A stretch of 55,681 nt of DNA, from assembly GCF_028693495.1 (NCBI RefSeq), contig NZ_JAQUVG010000009.1:1-55681 (forward strand), in the 5' to 3' direction. This document shows positions 53,201-55,681 of this stretch, piece by piece. Each line of letters begins with the position of its first letter. Position 1 is the stretch's first letter. The stretch comes from Zoogloea sp. Its GTDB lineage: Bacteria > Pseudomonadota > Gammaproteobacteria > Burkholderiales > Rhodocyclaceae. The notes beneath the pieces are model-generated. The model saw nothing but the letters and a program-made list of their open reading frames with translations. It was not told where the DNA came from and did no database searches. Made by a program: the position numbers and the translations under genes.

Positions 53201-54586
53201 TCAGCTACCTCCCGCCGTGTGGGAATACAGGGTTGCCTCCCGGTCGCAAGGCACCGTCAGCACCGGGGCAAAACCGCCCCCGGGAGTCCGGAAATTGGTG
53301 GTTTGCCCCCGGTACAAGCGGGCGGTGACCAGCTGGACCTGCCCCTGATAGACGTAATTGCGCAGATCCATTTTCAGGTCCACCGCCTCTCCCCCCACCG
53401 CCAGCCGGCGCGCAGAAGGCGGAACGAAAGCCTGGGCGATATAGTCACCCTCCAGGATCTCATCGAACACCCTGCGGGTCAGCTTGTCGCCCCGATAGGC
53501 GCCCCGGCTTCCAAAGCCCGATGCGGGTTTGAAGAAGAGTTCCCGTCGTCGCGCCCAGAGGGACGGCCCCTCCTCCGGCCGGACAACTTCGGTCCGCGGG
53601 ACGCACGCCTGGATCAGGGCCATGTCCGCCGGATCCACGCCCAACCGGGCCAGGGCCAGAGGATCGGCAAGGAGCACCAGGTTGCGCTTGTCCGCATACA
53701 GGGCATGGGCTCTGGGATGAGGCGTGATCACGGCAGATTCTGCCTCCCAGGCGGCCTTGAGGGCGGCGCAGGCAGGCATGTCAAAGGCAAAATCGGTCAG
53801 GCGGTTGTAAACCAGATCCACCGGACGGTCCCCCAGCCAGAGGCGTTCATCCCGATACGCAAGTTCGGCGGGGTCACAGATCCACGCGGACAGCCCGTGG
53901 AGCTCAAACAGCCGCTGAAACAGCAGGAACTCGGGCAACAGGTATTGCTCCCGGGGGGCCTGATCCACGATGGCGATGGTCCGGAGTGTTTCCTCCCCCC
54001 GCTCCAGCCGCCACTCGTTGCGGAACATCTCCACGAAGCGGGCCTCCAGATCGGCCGCCTGGCCGGGGAGCTCCTCCATGACCTGGGCAACTTCCGGACA
54101 GCAGGCCCGCTGGGCTTTCCCCAGAACGGCGTTGAGCAGCGCGCCGCCGGCATTGGTGTTGATCTCGATGAGCTGGGGCCCCGCTTCTCCCAAATGGAAG
54201 TCGTAGCCCAGGAATGCCCCCGCCGCCCGGGCAGGCCGCCGGGCTGTCGCTGGCGCCCAGGACAGCACTTCGGATTGCCAGGCGGGCGAAGCAAGCACCC
54301 GCTCGATGGCAGCGATCGCATCGGCCATGGCCTGCACGTGACGGGCCGCCACAAAGGCCATGGATTCGGCAAAAAGATGGGGACGGGACTCTGCCAGCAT
54401 CGCCTGGAGCGCACCATCGCGGGGATCCGCTGCCAACGCGCCCCGCAGGGCCTGGCGATCCAGGGAAACACACTGGCAGCCGGCATTGAGGGCTTCCGCC
54501 GTGCTCCTGCAGTCACCCGTCCGCAGCGCCTCCAGCACGGAACCCATGGCGGGGGAAGAACCGGAGACAGACTTGAACGCGGTCAC
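53201..54586 (-). CDS. Uncharacterised ATP-grasp-like protein
   Basis: About 461 residues from GTG 54586, which has GAGG 8 bases upstream; ATG 54547 is an alternative without a ribosome site. I do not recognise a named family. Features suggest an ATP-grasp ligase: FLGYDFHLGEAGPQLIEINT, then NAGGALL, LFFKPASGFGSRGAYRGDKL, and a C-terminal DLKMDLRNYVYQGQVQLV. These supply the Lys, the glycine-rich loop and the carboxylates expected of the fold. IEINTNAGG recalls metal-binding residues that in ordinary ATP-grasps lie near the C-terminus, so the order may be permuted. It sits in an operon with molybdenum cofactor genes, which hints at but does not show a related role. Confidence 0.65.
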   Translation of the reverse strand: MTAFKSVSGSSPAMGSVLEALRTGDCRSTAEALNAGCQCVSLDRQALRGALAADPRDGALQAMLAESRPHLFAESMAFVAARHVQAMADAIAAIERVLASPAWQSEVLSWAPATARRPARAAGAFLGYDFHLGEAGPQLIEINTNAGGALLNAVLGKAQRACCPEVAQVMEELPGQAADLEARFVEMFRNEWRLERGEETLRTIAIVDQAPREQYLLPEFLLFQRLFELHGLSAWICDPAELAYRDERLWLGDRPVDLVYNRLTDFAFDMPACAALKAAWEAESAVITPHPRAHALYADKRNLVLLADPLALARLGVDPADMALIQACVPRTEVVRPEEGPSLWARRRELFFKPASGFGSRGAYRGDKLTRRVFDEILEGDYIAQAFVPPSARRLAVGGEAVDLKMDLRNYVYQGQVQLVTARLYRGQTTNFRTPGGGFAPVLTVPCDREATLYSHTAGGS

Positions 54587-54643
54587 GGACAGCCTCGACA
54601 AACGAACAAGGAGGGATTGTAGCAAGCCCCGGGGGCGAAGGGC

Positions 54644-55681
54644 TCACCGGGGCGCGGCCGGAGGAGGCAATTGCTCCAGGAAGTTCACCACCTCGGCCTC
54701 CACCTTGCTGCGACGCATGGGAGGCAGGCTTTGCCAGACCCGGCGCCCATAGGGCTTGGTGAGCATGCGGGGATCACAGATGGCCAGCACGCCCTTGTCC
54801 CGCTCCGTGCGGATCAGGCGCCCTGCGCCCTGCTTGACGTTGATCACCGCCCGCGGCAGCTGGTATTCCATGAAGGGACTTCGACCCGATTTCTGCAGGT
54901 ACTCGATCCGGGCAGCGAGCACCGGATCATCTGGGGGGGCAAAGGGCAGCTTGTCGATGACCACCACCGAGAGGGCATCTCCCGGCACATCCACCCCTTC
55001 CCAGAAACTCTGGCTGGCCACCAGGACCGCGTTGCCCAGGCGGCGGAAACGATCCAGCAGTTCGGAGCGGGAACCCTCCCCCTGGATCAGTAGTGGAAGC
55101 TTGAGCTTTTCCCGCTCCAGCTTCTCCTCGATGAGCTCGTGGATCCGGCGCATGGCCCGCAGGGAAGTGCACAACACGAAGGTGCGCCCCTGGGCTGCAC
55201 GGATCAGGGGAAAGGCCACCTCTGCCACCGCGTCCGGATACTCGGGGCTGTTGGGCTCCGGCATGTTCTGGGGAGCGTACAGCACCGCCTGCTGGGCGTA
55301 ATCGAAGGGACTTCCCCAGACTGCCGTCTCGATGGGAGGCTCCACCCAGTGCAGCCCCAGTTCCCGACAGTAATGATCAAAGTTGCGCCCGACCGCCAGG
55401 GTAGCCGAAGTGAAGACCCAGGCTCGCGGATGCCCATCCATCTGGCGCTTGAAAATGGCAGCAATGGACAAGGGAGTGGCGTGGAGGGCCAGCGATTGGC
55501 TGAACACCTCCACCCAGCGCACCCAGTCCGCCCCCTCCGGATTCTGCCAGCGGACCAGGAGCTGCTGTAGTTCCTGAGTCCGGCGCAGACAGTTGGCCAA
55601 CCCTTCCGAACGCTCCGCCTGGGTCTCGAGGATCGTGCAAAAGGCCGCCAGTTCAACCTCCAGATTTTCCAGTGCCTCGAA
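54644..55681 (-). CDS. DinG/YoaA-family ATP-dependent DNA helicase (partial, 3' end)
   Basis: The frame is open to the window edge, so only the C-terminal 345 residues are visible. Motifs of XPD/DinG-type superfamily 2 helicases: WVFTSATLAVGRNFDHY (motif III-like), GRTFVLCTSLRAMRRI, VLVASQSFWEGVDVPGDALS (motif V) and QGAGRLIRTERDKGVLAICD (motif VI). Walker A, DEAH and any iron-sulfur cysteines lie outside. It ends 57 bp before the ATP-grasp-like gene on the same strand. Confidence 0.93.
   Translation of the reverse strand, partial: FEALENLEVELAAFCTILETQAERSEGLANCLRRTQELQQLLVRWQNPEGADWVRWVEVFSQSLALHATPLSIAAIFKRQMDGHPRAWVFTSATLAVGRNFDHYCRELGLHWVEPPIETAVWGSPFDYAQQAVLYAPQNMPEPNSPEYPDAVAEVAFPLIRAAQGRTFVLCTSLRAMRRIHELIEEKLEREKLKLPLLIQGEGSRSELLDRFRRLGNAVLVASQSFWEGVDVPGDALSVVVIDKLPFAPPDDPVLAARIEYLQKSGRSPFMEYQLPRAVINVKQGAGRLIRTERDKGVLAICDPRMLTKPYGRRVWQSLPPMRRSKVEAEVVNFLEQLPPPAAPR

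Noticed and set aside
1-55681. CRISPR array
   Set aside because: No set of regularly spaced direct repeats was seen anywhere in the window.

Overview
The window is a 55.7 kb stretch of GC-rich bacterial chromosome. Its gene content (phasin, class II ribonucleotide reductase, Porin_4-type porin, MobB/MoeA/MoaD/MoaE, DUF2868/DUF3482 pair, TRAP-T with a TatT lipoprotein) points to a betaproteobacterium, most likely of the Rhodocyclales (Azospira/Dechloromonas-like). That assignment is inference from family resemblance; no 16S gene is present.

Left edge (1-6.5 kb): an accessory island. The first ~127 bases are the end of a Tn3-family transposon: a 38-bp terminal inverted repeat with the tail of a probable resolvase running into it. 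The transposon sits inside an Eco57I-like DNA methyltransferase gene, leaving 605 codons. Upstream of that gene is an intact SNF2-type helicase. The order and sequence resemble the drmD-drmMI pair of class 1 DISARM phage defence. Between the helicase and a tRNA-Ser(GCU) gene lies a decayed group II intron, inserted directly after the tRNA terminator.

Core block 1 (6.5-16.9 kb): lysC, a small XRE regulator with a palindromic operator candidate, a radical SAM protein facing queD, a PfpI/DJ-1 protein, a ribbon-helix-helix protein, a glutathione transferase, a DEAD-box RNA helicase, a phosphate-transport pair (DUF47 plus Pit), a small membrane protein and a DUF1615 lipoprotein. A TnpB (IS200/IS605) remnant with two hairpins fills 16.9-17.4 kb.

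Core block 2 (17.4-35.5 kb): a 4-hydroxybutyrate-type CoA transferase, rlmJ, a MazG-like hydrolase with a crotonase, a gamma carbonic anhydrase, an EEP-fold hydrolase, an HDOD protein, a DUF3293 protein, nrdJ preceded by two NrdR-box-like sites, a TonB-dependent receptor, the DUF2868/DUF3482 pair, and an extended propionate-type CoA transferase.

Block 3 (35.5-46.8 kb): a phasin behind a perfect palindrome. Next is an arsenic cluster (arsR, arsC, acr3) flanked by three decaying ars-type genes (ArsP-like permease, thioredoxin-like protein, second arsC). A Tat-exported PhoX phosphatase and a porin face each other, and the gap between them holds two further group II intron 5' ends in opposite orientation, each immediately after a gene terminator. 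A periplasmic catalase-like protein, malonyl-CoA decarboxylase and a DUF3334 protein follow.

Block 4 (46.9-55.7 kb): a three-gene TRAP transporter operon (TatT lipoprotein, solute-binding protein, fused DctQM permease) converges, with a 10-bp overlap, on a tight minus-strand operon: DinG-like helicase (cut by the window edge), an uncharacterised ATP-grasp-like protein, mobB, moeA, moaD, moaE.

Themes: CoA and PHA carbon metabolism, arsenic resistance, molybdenum cofactor synthesis, and a defence locus broken by a transposon. The strongest unusual signals are the disrupted DISARM-like locus and three independent group IIC-like intron ends all placed at transcription terminators.
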